Source: Palsa-459 sp963841965 (GTDB taxonomy: Bacteria > Actinomycetota > Acidimicrobiia > Acidimicrobiales > RAAP-2). From it: DNA of 64,000 bases. The notes beneath the pieces are model-generated. The model made no database searches and was not told the origin of the DNA. It was given only the letters and a program-made list of their open reading frames with translations. This document shows positions 7,573 through 15,045 of this stretch, piece after piece. Each line of letters starts with the position of its first letter. Within the stretch, counting starts at the first letter, position 1. The DNA lies in assembly GCA_963841965.1 (NCBI GenBank), contig CAWJES010000004.1, forward strand, positions 314,408-378,407, given 5' to 3'. The translations under genes were made by a program, and so were the position numbers.

Positions 7573-8804
7573 GGCGGCTCGACGCCGAGCGCGTCCGCCA
7601 CGACACCCCCGAGCTTCACAGGACCGTCCACGGACTGGAGATGTCCTACCTCGACTCTGCAGCGTCCTCCCTTCCGCCGAGGGCCGTGATCGAGGCGATG
7701 AACCGGTACTACGAGCGGACCCACACCAACGTCCACCGCGGCGTCTACGAGATCGCCGAGGAGGCGACGGAGGCGTATGAGCACGCACGCCGGGCGATCG
7801 GAGCCTTCATCGGCGCGCCGATCCCCGATCGCGAGATCGTGTTCACGAAGAACGCAACCGAGTCGTTCAACCTCCTCGCCCACTCGTGGGGTCGCTCCAA
7901 CCTCGCCAAGGGCGACGTCGTCGTGCTCACCGAGATGGAGCACCACGCGAACATCGTCCCCTGGCTGCAGCTGCGCGAGGAGCGGGGCATCGAGCTTCGG
8001 TACCTGCCGGTCGACAGCCGCTTCCGCCTGGACCTTGCCGACCTCGACGCCATGGTCTCGGGAGCATCGCTCGTGTCCATCACGGCGATGTCGAACGTCC
8101 TCGGCACCATGCCCCCCGTTCGCGTGCTTGCCGATGCGGCGCATTCAGCCGGCGCGCTCGTCGCGATCGACGCCGCGCAGCTGGTCGGCCACGCGCCGAT
8201 GGACGTCCAAGCGCTCGGCGTCGACTTCGCCTGCTTCAGCGCCCACAAGATGCTGGGCCCCACGGGCCTCGGCGTCCTCTGGGCGAGGGCCGAGCTGCTC
8301 GATGCGATGCCGCCGTTCCTCGGCGGTGGAGGGATGATCCTCGACGTGCGCACGGACGGGTTCAAGCCGGCCGATCCCCCGCACCGGTTCGAGGCGGGAA
8401 CCCCGCCCATCGCCGAGACCGTCGGGCTCACGGCGGCCGTGCGCTATCTCGAGGCCCTCGGAATGGATGCCGTTGCGGCGCACGACCTCGACCTCACCGC
8501 GTACACGCTCGACAGGCTGAGCTCGCGGTTCGGCGACAAGGTCACGGTGTTCGGCCCGCCGGACCTCGAGGCGCGGGGAGGAGTCCTCTCGATCGAGTTG
8601 GAGGGTGTCCACGCCCACGACCTTGCCCAGGTGCTCGATCGCTACGGCGTCTGCGTTCGGCCGGGACACCACTGCGCCAAGCCGCTGATGCGCAGGTTGG
8701 GCGTCCCGGCGACCGCACGGGTCAGCTTCGGTCCCTACTCACTGGAGCGCGACGTCGACGCCCTGTTCGACGGCCTCGACCACGCGCTCTCGATGTTCGG
8801 CTGA
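7569..8804 (+). CDS. sufS: Cysteine desulfurase SufS
   Basis: This PLP enzyme removes sulfur from L-cysteine and hands it to SufU for Fe-S cluster assembly. The 411-residue class V aminotransferase fold has the PLP lysine K227 in FSAHKMLGPTG, the cofactor-stacking histidine in EMEHHANIVPW (~124-132), and the catalytic cysteine C369 in RPGHHCAKPLM. The length and the extended Cys loop are those of group II (SufS/CsdA) desulfurases. The start GTG overlaps the sufC1 stop, and sufU follows after four bases. Confidence 0.95.
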   Translation: MRRLDAERVRHDTPELHRTVHGLEMSYLDSAASSLPPRAVIEAMNRYYERTHTNVHRGVYEIAEEATEAYEHARRAIGAFIGAPIPDREIVFTKNATESFNLLAHSWGRSNLAKGDVVVLTEMEHHANIVPWLQLREERGIELRYLPVDSRFRLDLADLDAMVSGASLVSITAMSNVLGTMPPVRVLADAAHSAGALVAIDAAQLVGHAPMDVQALGVDFACFSAHKMLGPTGLGVLWARAELLDAMPPFLGGGGMILDVRTDGFKPADPPHRFEAGTPPIAETVGLTAAVRYLEALGMDAVAAHDLDLTAYTLDRLSSRFGDKVTVFGPPDLEARGGVLSIELEGVHAHDLAQVLDRYGVCVRPGHHCAKPLMRRLGVPATARVSFGPYSLERDVDALFDGLDHALSMFG

Positions 8805-8808
8805 TCCG

Positions 8809-9264
8809 ATGGACGACCTCGAGGACCTCTACCGCGAGATCATCCTCGACCACTACCGGTCGCCCAGGAACCGAGGGGAGCTCGACTCGCCCCCCGCCCA
8901 CCGCACCGAGGGCTTCAATCCGCTGTGCGGCGACGAGATCGTCCTCACGATCCTCGTGGAGGATGGAGCGGTCCAGGACATAAAGATCGCCGGCCACGGC
9001 TGCTCGATCTCGCAGTCCTCCGCTTCGCTCATGTCAGGCGCGGTGAAGGGCAAGAGCGTCGAGGACACCCGGGCCACGATGGGGACGTTCCGGCGCATGA
9101 TGACCGTGGACGATGCGGGGGACGAGTCCGAGGAGCCCGTGAACCTGCGGTCCCTGGGCGAGCTCGCGGCGCTGCAGGGCGTGGTCAAGTTCCCGGTGCG
9201 GATCAAATGCGCGACTCTCGCGTGGAACACGCTGGCCCAGGCTCTCTCCGAGCTGGGCGCCTGA
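8809..9264 (+). CDS. sufU: Sulfur-transfer protein SufU
   Basis: SufU accepts persulfide sulfur from SufS through a zinc-bound cysteine swap. The 151-residue protein has all ligands: C40 and D42 in NPLCGDE, C65 in GHGCSISQSS and C134 in RIKCATLAW. The 18-20 residue insertion between the second and third ligands (EDTRATMGTF region) distinguishes SufU from IscU. It is the last gene of the + strand suf operon and converges on the LCP gene with four bases between the stops. Confidence 0.95.
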   Translation: MDDLEDLYREIILDHYRSPRNRGELDSPPAHRTEGFNPLCGDEIVLTILVEDGAVQDIKIAGHGCSISQSSASLMSGAVKGKSVEDTRATMGTFRRMMTVDDAGDESEEPVNLRSLGELAALQGVVKFPVRIKCATLAWNTLAQALSELGA

Positions 9265-9268
9265 ACCC

Positions 9269-10702
9269 CTACTTCGGCGAGCACGCCACGGGGTTGAACG
9301 TGTACCAGGGCTCCGTGTGGAGCGGCGCCGTGGTCGTTGTTGTCGCAGGGGCCGTCGTCGACGTCGTCGAGGACGGGGTGCCTGACGACCCGGTCGTGGC
9401 CGTCGAGGCAGACGTCGCGCCGGGCGTCGCAACGACCGGTGGCGGCGGCGTCGCACCGTTCACGTCGGGCGGAGGGCTGGTCGGCTGGGTCAGGCCGCCT
9501 GTCGTTCCAACCTGCCCGAAGATGCTCACCAGCATCTGCTGCGCGAGGGGCTGGTCGACGAAGAGGACGTCACCGAGGCTCGCGCTGTAGCCCGAGACGG
9601 TGGGGAGCGTGTACGCGGCCAGGGTTGCCGGATTGAAGCCGTGAAACTCCGCGACGAGGCCCAGCAACTCGTTGTAACCGAACTGGCTGTCGATCTGGAT
9701 GCCCTTTGGCAGCTCGGTCAGGAACGCGTTGATCGTCGCGGGGTTGTACTTTGACTTCGCGGCGTCGATCAGCGCGCGCAAGAACTGGTTCTGCCGGTCG
9801 ATCCTGCCGAAATCACTGGTCCCGTCGTAGTTCCACTGGCCATTCTCGAAGTACTGGTAGTGCCTGCTCCTGGCAAGCGCCAGTGCCTGAAAGCCGTTGA
9901 GCAGCTGGCAGCCGGTGTGCGGGATGTCGAGCGACGAGTAGTTGTCGAGCGCCGGATAGGGAAAGTCCATCCAGATCCCCCCGAGCGCGTCGACGGCCCC
10001 CGCGAGTCCCCCGAAGCCGACCTGGACCACGTGGTTGATCGTGATGCCGAAGTTGGCCTCGATCGTCTTGATGAGCAGCGAGGGCCCGTTCTGGTAATTG
10101 ACGTTGATCCGGTTGTAGTCGCCGAACTCGGACTGGTTGGCGAGGAGCGTGACGACTGTGTCCCTCGGGATCGACAGGACCGAGATGGTGCCCTTCCCGG
10201 GGTCGACGTGGAAGATCTTCACGACGTCGGACCGCTGTCCGGCCTGGCCGGGGCCGTCCGTGACCCGTGCGATCGCCGGCGGCAGGTCGACTCTTGAGTC
10301 GGAGCCGATCGCCAGCACGTTGAACGGCTTCCCCGAGATCTCCGCGGCGCAGACGCTCTTCCCCCCGAGGTTGCACAGCGTCGAGTTCTGCACCGCCTTG
10401 AAGCGGTAGTAGCCGTAGACGTAGGCACCGCCGACGACGGCGATCAGCCCGATCACGACGACGATCGCGGTTATCGCGAAGATCCTGCGGCCGCGGTGCC
10501 CGGAGCGCCGCCGGCGCCCTCGCGTCGAGGAACCTCCCGCCGGGGATTTCGAATCGATCGACCGGCCGAGGGCCATCAGGCCCTCCTCGTTCGCAGCTCC
10601 CCCGCCACCGCGCTCGATCTGCCCGCCGAGTCGACGCAGCCCATCGTCATTGGGACCGCGCCGGGGCGCCGGTGGTCCACCTCGGCCGCGTCGATCCGTC
10701 AC
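9269..10702 (-). CDS. LytR-CpsA-Psr (LCP) family cell-wall polymer ligase
   Basis: LCP proteins transfer lipid-linked polymers to peptidoglycan outside the membrane. The 477-residue protein has a basic, disordered N-terminus (1-72), one membrane anchor (~75-96), the LCP catalytic core (~125-370) with GSDSR, the arginine/aspartate motif SIPRDT and LARSRH, then a Pro/Thr-rich tail (~395-465) that may span the wall. Cysteines near the anchor and at the extreme C-terminus could pair. TACCCT (10710-10715) lies seven bases before the GTG. No glycan-synthesis cluster surrounds it, so the polymer is unknown. Confidence 0.9.
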   Translation of the reverse strand: MTDRRGRGGPPAPRRGPNDDGLRRLGGQIERGGGGAANEEGLMALGRSIDSKSPAGGSSTRGRRRRSGHRGRRIFAITAIVVVIGLIAVVGGAYVYGYYRFKAVQNSTLCNLGGKSVCAAEISGKPFNVLAIGSDSRVDLPPAIARVTDGPGQAGQRSDVVKIFHVDPGKGTISVLSIPRDTVVTLLANQSEFGDYNRINVNYQNGPSLLIKTIEANFGITINHVVQVGFGGLAGAVDALGGIWMDFPYPALDNYSSLDIPHTGCQLLNGFQALALARSRHYQYFENGQWNYDGTSDFGRIDRQNQFLRALIDAAKSKYNPATINAFLTELPKGIQIDSQFGYNELLGLVAEFHGFNPATLAAYTLPTVSGYSASLGDVLFVDQPLAQQMLVSIFGQVGTTGGLTQPTSPPPDVNGATPPPPVVATPGATSASTATTGSSGTPSSTTSTTAPATTTTTAPLHTEPWYTFNPVACSPK

Positions 10703-10758
10703 CTGGTCAAGGGTACCGGTGGCGCCACATTGACCCCGGGCACACTGCCGTCAGAAGT

Positions 10759-11475
10759 TCATAAGAACTGCGCGTACCCGTCACGTTCCAGACGCTCGAC
10801 GAGCGAGGCGTCGCCACTCTCAACGATCCTGCCGTCCGAGAAGACGTGGATGCGATCTGGTTGCAGCACGCCCAGGAGGCGCGAGAAGTGGGTGATCGCG
10901 ATGACGCCCAGCTGCCACTCGGCGACAGCGGCGGACAGCGTCGCGCCGACATCGTCGAGCGCGTCCACATCCAGGCCGGAGTCGATCTCGTCGAGGACCG
11001 CGAACGCCGGACGAAGCACGCACAGCTGCACGATCTCGTTGCGCTTCGCCTCCCCGCCCGAGAGGTCGACGTTGAGCGGTCGGTCGAGCAGGTCGGTCCG
11101 GAGCCCGACGGCCGCGGCCGCACTCTGCACCCGCCCGGGGAGGTCTGCGCGTGAGACACCCGCGTGCGAGAGGGCGGCCTCCGTCGTGACCCCTGGCACC
11201 TCGATGGGATGCTGGAGCCCGAGGAACAGGCCGGCGCGCGCCCGCTCCCATGGCTCGAGGGTGAGGAGGTCGACCCCGTCGAGCATTGCGCGTCCGGCCG
11301 TCACGACGGGTCCAGGACGGCCGGCGAGCACGTGCGCGAGCGTGGACTTCCCTGAGCCGTTCGGCCCCATGACCGCGTGCACCTCTCCGGGAGCGACGAC
11401 GAGGTCGACCCCGGTCAGGATCTCGCGCTGTCCGACCGCCGCCCGAAGGCCCTGGATCTCGAGCATCCCGGCCAT
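10759..11475 (-). CDS. sufC: Fe-S assembly ATPase SufC (copy 2)
   Basis: This second SufC has 238 residues, with Walker A GPNGSGKST, Q-loop region LQHPIEVPGVTT, signature LSGGEAKRNE, Walker B LDEIDSGLDVDALDD and H-loop ITHFSRLL, so it should be an active ATPase. It is shorter and more diverged than copy 1. Its ATG overlaps the Rieske stop as TGATG, placing it at the end of a sufD-Rieske-sufC2 operon. The pairing suggests it serves SufD while copy 1 serves another interface; that is inference. Confidence 0.9.
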   Translation of the reverse strand: MAGMLEIQGLRAAVGQREILTGVDLVVAPGEVHAVMGPNGSGKSTLAHVLAGRPGPVVTAGRAMLDGVDLLTLEPWERARAGLFLGLQHPIEVPGVTTEAALSHAGVSRADLPGRVQSAAAAVGLRTDLLDRPLNVDLSGGEAKRNEIVQLCVLRPAFAVLDEIDSGLDVDALDDVGATLSAAVAEWQLGVIAITHFSRLLGVLQPDRIHVFSDGRIVESGDASLVERLERDGYAQFL

Positions 11476-11786
11476 CAGATCGCCACCACGACATTCCCGT
11501 CGAGCACCTCGACGGCGAACGTCCGCACCGCGCGCGTCGCGGGCAGGGAGCGTGGCTCGCCGGTCGCGAGGTCGAACATCGCGCCGTGGCGCGCGCACTC
11601 GATCTCGCACGTGAGCGGGTCGACCTCCCCGTCGCTCAACGGGAAGGACTCGTGGCTGCACTCGTCTCGCAGGCAGTAGATGTCCGATCCGCACCGCACG
11701 ACGACGACTGCGACGCCGTCGACCGAGGCTCGAACGGGCACCGACTCGTCGAGCGATGCCACCGGGCAGACGACGGCTTTGGTCAT
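11475..11786 (-). CDS. Rieske [2Fe-2S] ferredoxin-like protein in the suf operon
   Basis: This 103-residue soluble protein carries the Rieske ligands as ECSH near residue 45 and ECARHGAMFD near residue 65, with no membrane anchor. Small NirD/BphA3-type Rieske proteins of this size are known inside actinobacterial suf operons, where they may act as electron donors or as a cluster acceptor. It is locked between sufD (ATGA overlap at its start) and sufC2 (TGATG at its end), so stoichiometric expression with the scaffold is likely. The exact role in cluster assembly is not established. Confidence 0.9.
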   Translation of the reverse strand: MTKAVVCPVASLDESVPVRASVDGVAVVVVRCGSDIYCLRDECSHESFPLSDGEVDPLTCEIECARHGAMFDLATGEPRSLPATRAVRTFAVEVLDGNVVVAI

Positions 11787-13024
11787 GATCGGATCTCCGC
11801 TGAGCCTGTTGCGGCCTCGAGCTCGCCGATCGCTTCGCGAAGGTAGGACCCAAGGACCGAGTCGGCGACGAGGTCCTCGACGTCGGCGAAGAACCCCTCG
11901 ATGATGAGCTGGACGGCATCCTCGGGCGGGACTCCCCGTGACTCGAGGTACCAGCGCTGCTCTGGATCGACGGGACCGACGGTGGACGCGTGCGCGCAGC
12001 GCACGTCGTTCTCCTCGATGTCGAGGTTCGGGACCGCGTCGGCGCTCGCGAGATCCGAGAGGACGAGGCTGTTGTTCACCTGCCGGGCGTCCGCCCGCTT
12101 CGCTCCGTGTTTCATCCTGATCAGCCCGCTGTAGATGGACTGTGCGCTGCCCGAGACCGCCGCCTTCGAGTGCAGCCGCGAGGTCGTGCGCTTCCCGATG
12201 TGGTCCTGCATCGTCCGCAGGTCGTGCACCTCGTTGCCCGTCCCGACATGCGCGGTGTTGAGCGCACTCGACGCGCCGTCTCCGACGAGCTGCGCATCGG
12301 CGCGAACGCGGTCGTATCGGGCTCCGAGGCCGACGACGGTCTGGTGGAACTGCCCGTCCCGTCCGATCCTGGCTCTCGTTCGATTGACGAACCACGCGTC
12401 CTCGCCGAGCGTCTGGACCGATGCGAGCCGCAGGGTTGCTCCGTCGCCCACGTAGAACTCCGAGACGGAGGAGACGAGCGTTGCATCGACGCCCGTCGTG
12501 TGCTCGAGGATCGTCAGCGACGCGCCCTCGGCGACGTTCACGAGCGTCCGTGGGAAGGACGCCCCCGAAGGGCAGTCGACGAGGAGCACCACCGTGCCGT
12601 CGATCCGCGAGCCCTTTGCGACCTCGATCGTGAGCGGGCCGGGCGTGAGCGCGAGGTTGAGTGCCGCAAATGCGTCGTCGGGTCCGATGAGCTCCCCGAG
12701 CGGGCCTGCCTCGCCGACTCCCACCGTGATCGTCAGGCCGCCCACTGATTCGAGGACCGCCACGTCGACCACACGGCCGGCCCGGATCGTGACGATCGCC
12801 GCGGGATTCCGACCTCCGATGGCGGTCTCCTGGGCTCCGAGCCCGCCCGACTCCGCGAGATCGATGTCCTCGACCTTGAACCCGTCGAGCGGGGCGTACC
12901 GCCAGACCTCGTCCGCCGGGTCCGGGAGCCCTTCGGCGCGGAACACCTCGAGCGCCGCGGCGCGCTGCTGCGCGCGCCACGTCGGCTCGTCAGTCGCTGT
13001 CGTTGCGTCGGTCAGTCGGGTCAC
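11783..13024 (-). CDS. sufD: Fe-S scaffold protein SufD
   Basis: SufD forms the SufBCD scaffold that builds Fe-S clusters. The 413-residue protein is a right-handed beta-helix with the SufB/SufD C-terminal helices. Recognisable segments are LVDCPSGASFPRTLVNV, the RADAQLVGDGASSALNT strand, the NNSLVLSD stretch and the C-terminal DIEENDVRCAHASTVGPVD. The last of these holds the conserved histidine and cysteine of the SufD-SufB interface. The GTG start is 106 bp from the divergent crotonase; TACACT at 13061-13066 on this strand may be its -10. It lies two genes away from sufB rather than next to it. Confidence 0.93.
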   Translation of the reverse strand: MTRLTDATTATDEPTWRAQQRAAALEVFRAEGLPDPADEVWRYAPLDGFKVEDIDLAESGGLGAQETAIGGRNPAAIVTIRAGRVVDVAVLESVGGLTITVGVGEAGPLGELIGPDDAFAALNLALTPGPLTIEVAKGSRIDGTVVLLVDCPSGASFPRTLVNVAEGASLTILEHTTGVDATLVSSVSEFYVGDGATLRLASVQTLGEDAWFVNRTRARIGRDGQFHQTVVGLGARYDRVRADAQLVGDGASSALNTAHVGTGNEVHDLRTMQDHIGKRTTSRLHSKAAVSGSAQSIYSGLIRMKHGAKRADARQVNNSLVLSDLASADAVPNLDIEENDVRCAHASTVGPVDPEQRWYLESRGVPPEDAVQLIIEGFFADVEDLVADSVLGSYLREAIGELEAATGSAEIRS

Positions 13025-13129
13025 GAGTGTTTGCCGGGGCTCTCGGTTGGCGGGAAGGGCAGTGTACCGGCGGTCCGGACGATGCCAGCGGTGCCCCGTA
13101 GGCTTTCGGGCACCCGACGAAGGAGCCCA

Positions 13130-13969
13130 GTGACGACGAGACGACCGACCTCCGACGTGCTCACGTTGTCGCAACGCGACGGCGTCGCGACACTCCTGCT
13201 CGACCGCCCCGAGAAGCGCAACGCCATGGGCCCTGCGTTCTGGGATGACCTCCCACGGTTCATGGAAGCGATCGACCGGGACGACGAGATCCGGTGCGTC
13301 GTCCTCGCCGCGGCGGGGCCGCACTTCTCCGTCGGCCTCGACCTAACCGCGTTCGGGAACCCGTTCTCCGGAGGGGACGGGGCGCAGTCGGGCGGGGCCG
13401 TCGCAAATCGGCAGCTGTTCGACCGCCTGCGGGGCATGCAGGCATCGGTCTCCTCGGTCGCGAGCTGCCGCAAGCCCGTCATCGCGGCCATCCACGGCTA
13501 CTGCATTGGCGGCGGCGTCGACCTGATCGCGGCGTGCGACATCCGACTCTCGAGCGACGACGCGATCTTCTCTGTCCGAGAGGCGAAGATCGCCATCGTC
13601 GCCGACATCGGAAGCCTCCAGCGCCTGCCGCGCATCATCGGCGCAGGGCATCTGGCTGAGCTCGCCTTCACCGGGAAGGACATCGACGCGCATCGAGCGC
13701 GGGCGATCGGACTCGTGAACGATGTGTGTGCGGGCGGCTCCGAAGCCGTGCTCCACGCTGCTTGGGCGCTCGCCTCGGAGATCGCGGCGAACGCCCCGCT
13801 CGCCGTCCAGGGGACGAAGGCCGTCATCGGGGCGAACGACGGGCGGACGGTTGCGGAGGGACTCGAGTTCGTAGCGTGGTGGAACAGCCTCTACGGTCGC
13901 AGCGACGACCTGCGCGAGGCGATGACCGCCTTCTTCGAGAAGCGACCTGCGACGTTCACCGGCACCTGA
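13130..13969 (+). CDS. Enoyl-CoA hydratase/isomerase, dienoyl-CoA isomerase-like
   Basis: This 279-residue crotonase has the oxyanion-hole segments RPEKRNAMG and HGYCIGGGVDL. The catalytic region VREAKIAIVADIGSLQRLP places Glu and Asp as in delta(3,5)-delta(2,4)-dienoyl-CoA isomerase (ECH1) rather than the two glutamates of a hydratase, and ELAFTGKDIDAHRA continues that similarity. It would help beta-oxidation of unsaturated acyl-CoAs with odd-position double bonds. The GTG follows AAGGAG by four bases, and TAGGCT (13099-13104) is a plausible -10. Its stop abuts the next gene's stop as TGATCA. Confidence 0.88.
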   Translation: MTTRRPTSDVLTLSQRDGVATLLLDRPEKRNAMGPAFWDDLPRFMEAIDRDDEIRCVVLAAAGPHFSVGLDLTAFGNPFSGGDGAQSGGAVANRQLFDRLRGMQASVSSVASCRKPVIAAIHGYCIGGGVDLIAACDIRLSSDDAIFSVREAKIAIVADIGSLQRLPRIIGAGHLAELAFTGKDIDAHRARAIGLVNDVCAGGSEAVLHAAWALASEIAANAPLAVQGTKAVIGANDGRTVAEGLEFVAWWNSLYGRSDDLREAMTAFFEKRPATFTGT

Positions 13970-14302
13970 TCACCGGGGCTTCGGCCAGCGCCTCCGCTGG
14001 CTCTTCTGCTTCTTCTTCGCCTCCCTGATGGCGTCAGGGGCGATGTCGTTGACGATCTTCTCGGCCTCGCCGAGGACCTCTTGCATGCGGTCGATCGGAA
14101 CGTCGGGCTCCTCCTCGGCCTTTGGCTCCACGAGCGATCCGTGCACCCACCCGACATCAGCAAGCCTCGGCGCGTACTTCGGGCAGTCGTCGGGGCACTT
14201 CCACGGCGCCTCGGGCGCCAGGTCGAGCAGGCAGAAGCGAGCCACCTCGCCAGAGGTGTAGGTCCGGCTCTGGAAGTTCTTGCACTCCTCGCGCATTGCC
14301 AT
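13970..14302 (-). CDS. Small four-cysteine protein of unknown function
   Basis: I do not recognise this 110-residue protein. It has cysteines at 7, 24, 36 and 40 (EECKNF, ARFCLLD, KCPDDCPKY), an arrangement that could bind zinc or an iron-sulfur cluster. An acidic middle and a strongly basic C-terminus (KKKQKSQRRRWPKPR) suggest nucleic-acid or protein contact. It is soluble, with no signal peptide. The sufB operon is nearby, but the GNAT gene on the opposite strand lies between, so no functional link is implied. The coding character and codon use match its neighbours. Confidence 0.65.
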   Translation of the reverse strand: MAMREECKNFQSRTYTSGEVARFCLLDLAPEAPWKCPDDCPKYAPRLADVGWVHGSLVEPKAEEEPDVPIDRMQEVLGEAEKIVNDIAPDAIREAKKKQKSQRRRWPKPR

Positions 14303-14406
14303 CGAATCTTCATGGTAGGCACATCGGCGCGCACTCCAGCCGCCACGTCCCCGGTCCTCCACGGATCCGTGCGCGCGGCCCGCAGGCCCCCTGTCACTTC
14401 GCTCTG

Positions 14407-14412
14407 TACGCT
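14407..14412 (+). promoter_or_regulatory. -10 hexamer for the GNAT gene
   Basis: TACGCT is separated from the ATG at 14419 by exactly six bases (CGGCTG), leaving no room for a ribosome binding site. Confidence 0.55.
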
Positions 14413-14418
14413 CGGCTG

Positions 14419-15045
14419 ATGGATCACGCACCGCAGGTCTCGGAGGGGTCACTCATGGGGAGCCGCCTCGAGGAGGCCGTCGGCGTCGCGGTGCGGGCGT
14501 TCAGCGACGATCCGTTCTTCGGATTCCTGTTCCCCGAGGAGGCGCACCGGGAGCGTGCCATCGCGCGCCTCCACCGCGGCGTGCTCACCGACGTCGCGGC
14601 TCTCGGCACGACGCGCACCGCCATCCTTGACGGGCATGTCGTCGGCGTGGCCCTGTGGGTCCCTCCGGGCAGCTGGCCCTACCCGCCGCTGCACCAGGTC
14701 CGCCAGCTACTTCGGGCGCTGCGCGCCTTCTACCCGAGCTTCGCGACGCTGCCCAAGGCGGGGCGGACCTTCCGGTCGGCGGAGATGGAGCACCCGAAGG
14801 CGCCGCACTGGTACCTCCAGCTGCTGATGGTCGATCCTGCCGTGCAACGCCAGGGCATCGGGGGGACCCTGCAGGCGCCGACCCTCGAGCAGTGCGACGC
14901 GGAGGCGGTCCCGAGCTGGCTCGAGACCCAGAAGGAGGAGAACCTCGCCTACTACCGCCGGTTCGGCTTCGAGGTCGTCAAGGAGCACAACCCGACGCCC
15001 GGCGTTCCCTCGCTCTGGTCGATGCGTCGTGAGCCGCGCACCTGA
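14419..15045 (+). CDS. GNAT-family N-acetyltransferase
   Basis: This 208-residue protein is a Gcn5-type acetyltransferase. The core strand and acetyl-CoA loop are LQLLMVDPAVQRQGIGGTL (residues ~133-151, the Q/RxxGxG/A motif), followed by the C-terminal ENLAYYRRFGFEVVKEHNP motif. The N-terminal half holds a helical AFSDDPFFGFLFPEE segment typical of small actinobacterial GNATs related to puromycin acetyltransferase. The substrate is unknown. Its stop joins that of sufB directly (TGATCA). Confidence 0.88.
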   Translation: MDHAPQVSEGSLMGSRLEEAVGVAVRAFSDDPFFGFLFPEEAHRERAIARLHRGVLTDVAALGTTRTAILDGHVVGVALWVPPGSWPYPPLHQVRQLLRALRAFYPSFATLPKAGRTFRSAEMEHPKAPHWYLQLLMVDPAVQRQGIGGTLQAPTLEQCDAEAVPSWLETQKEENLAYYRRFGFEVVKEHNPTPGVPSLWSMRREPRT

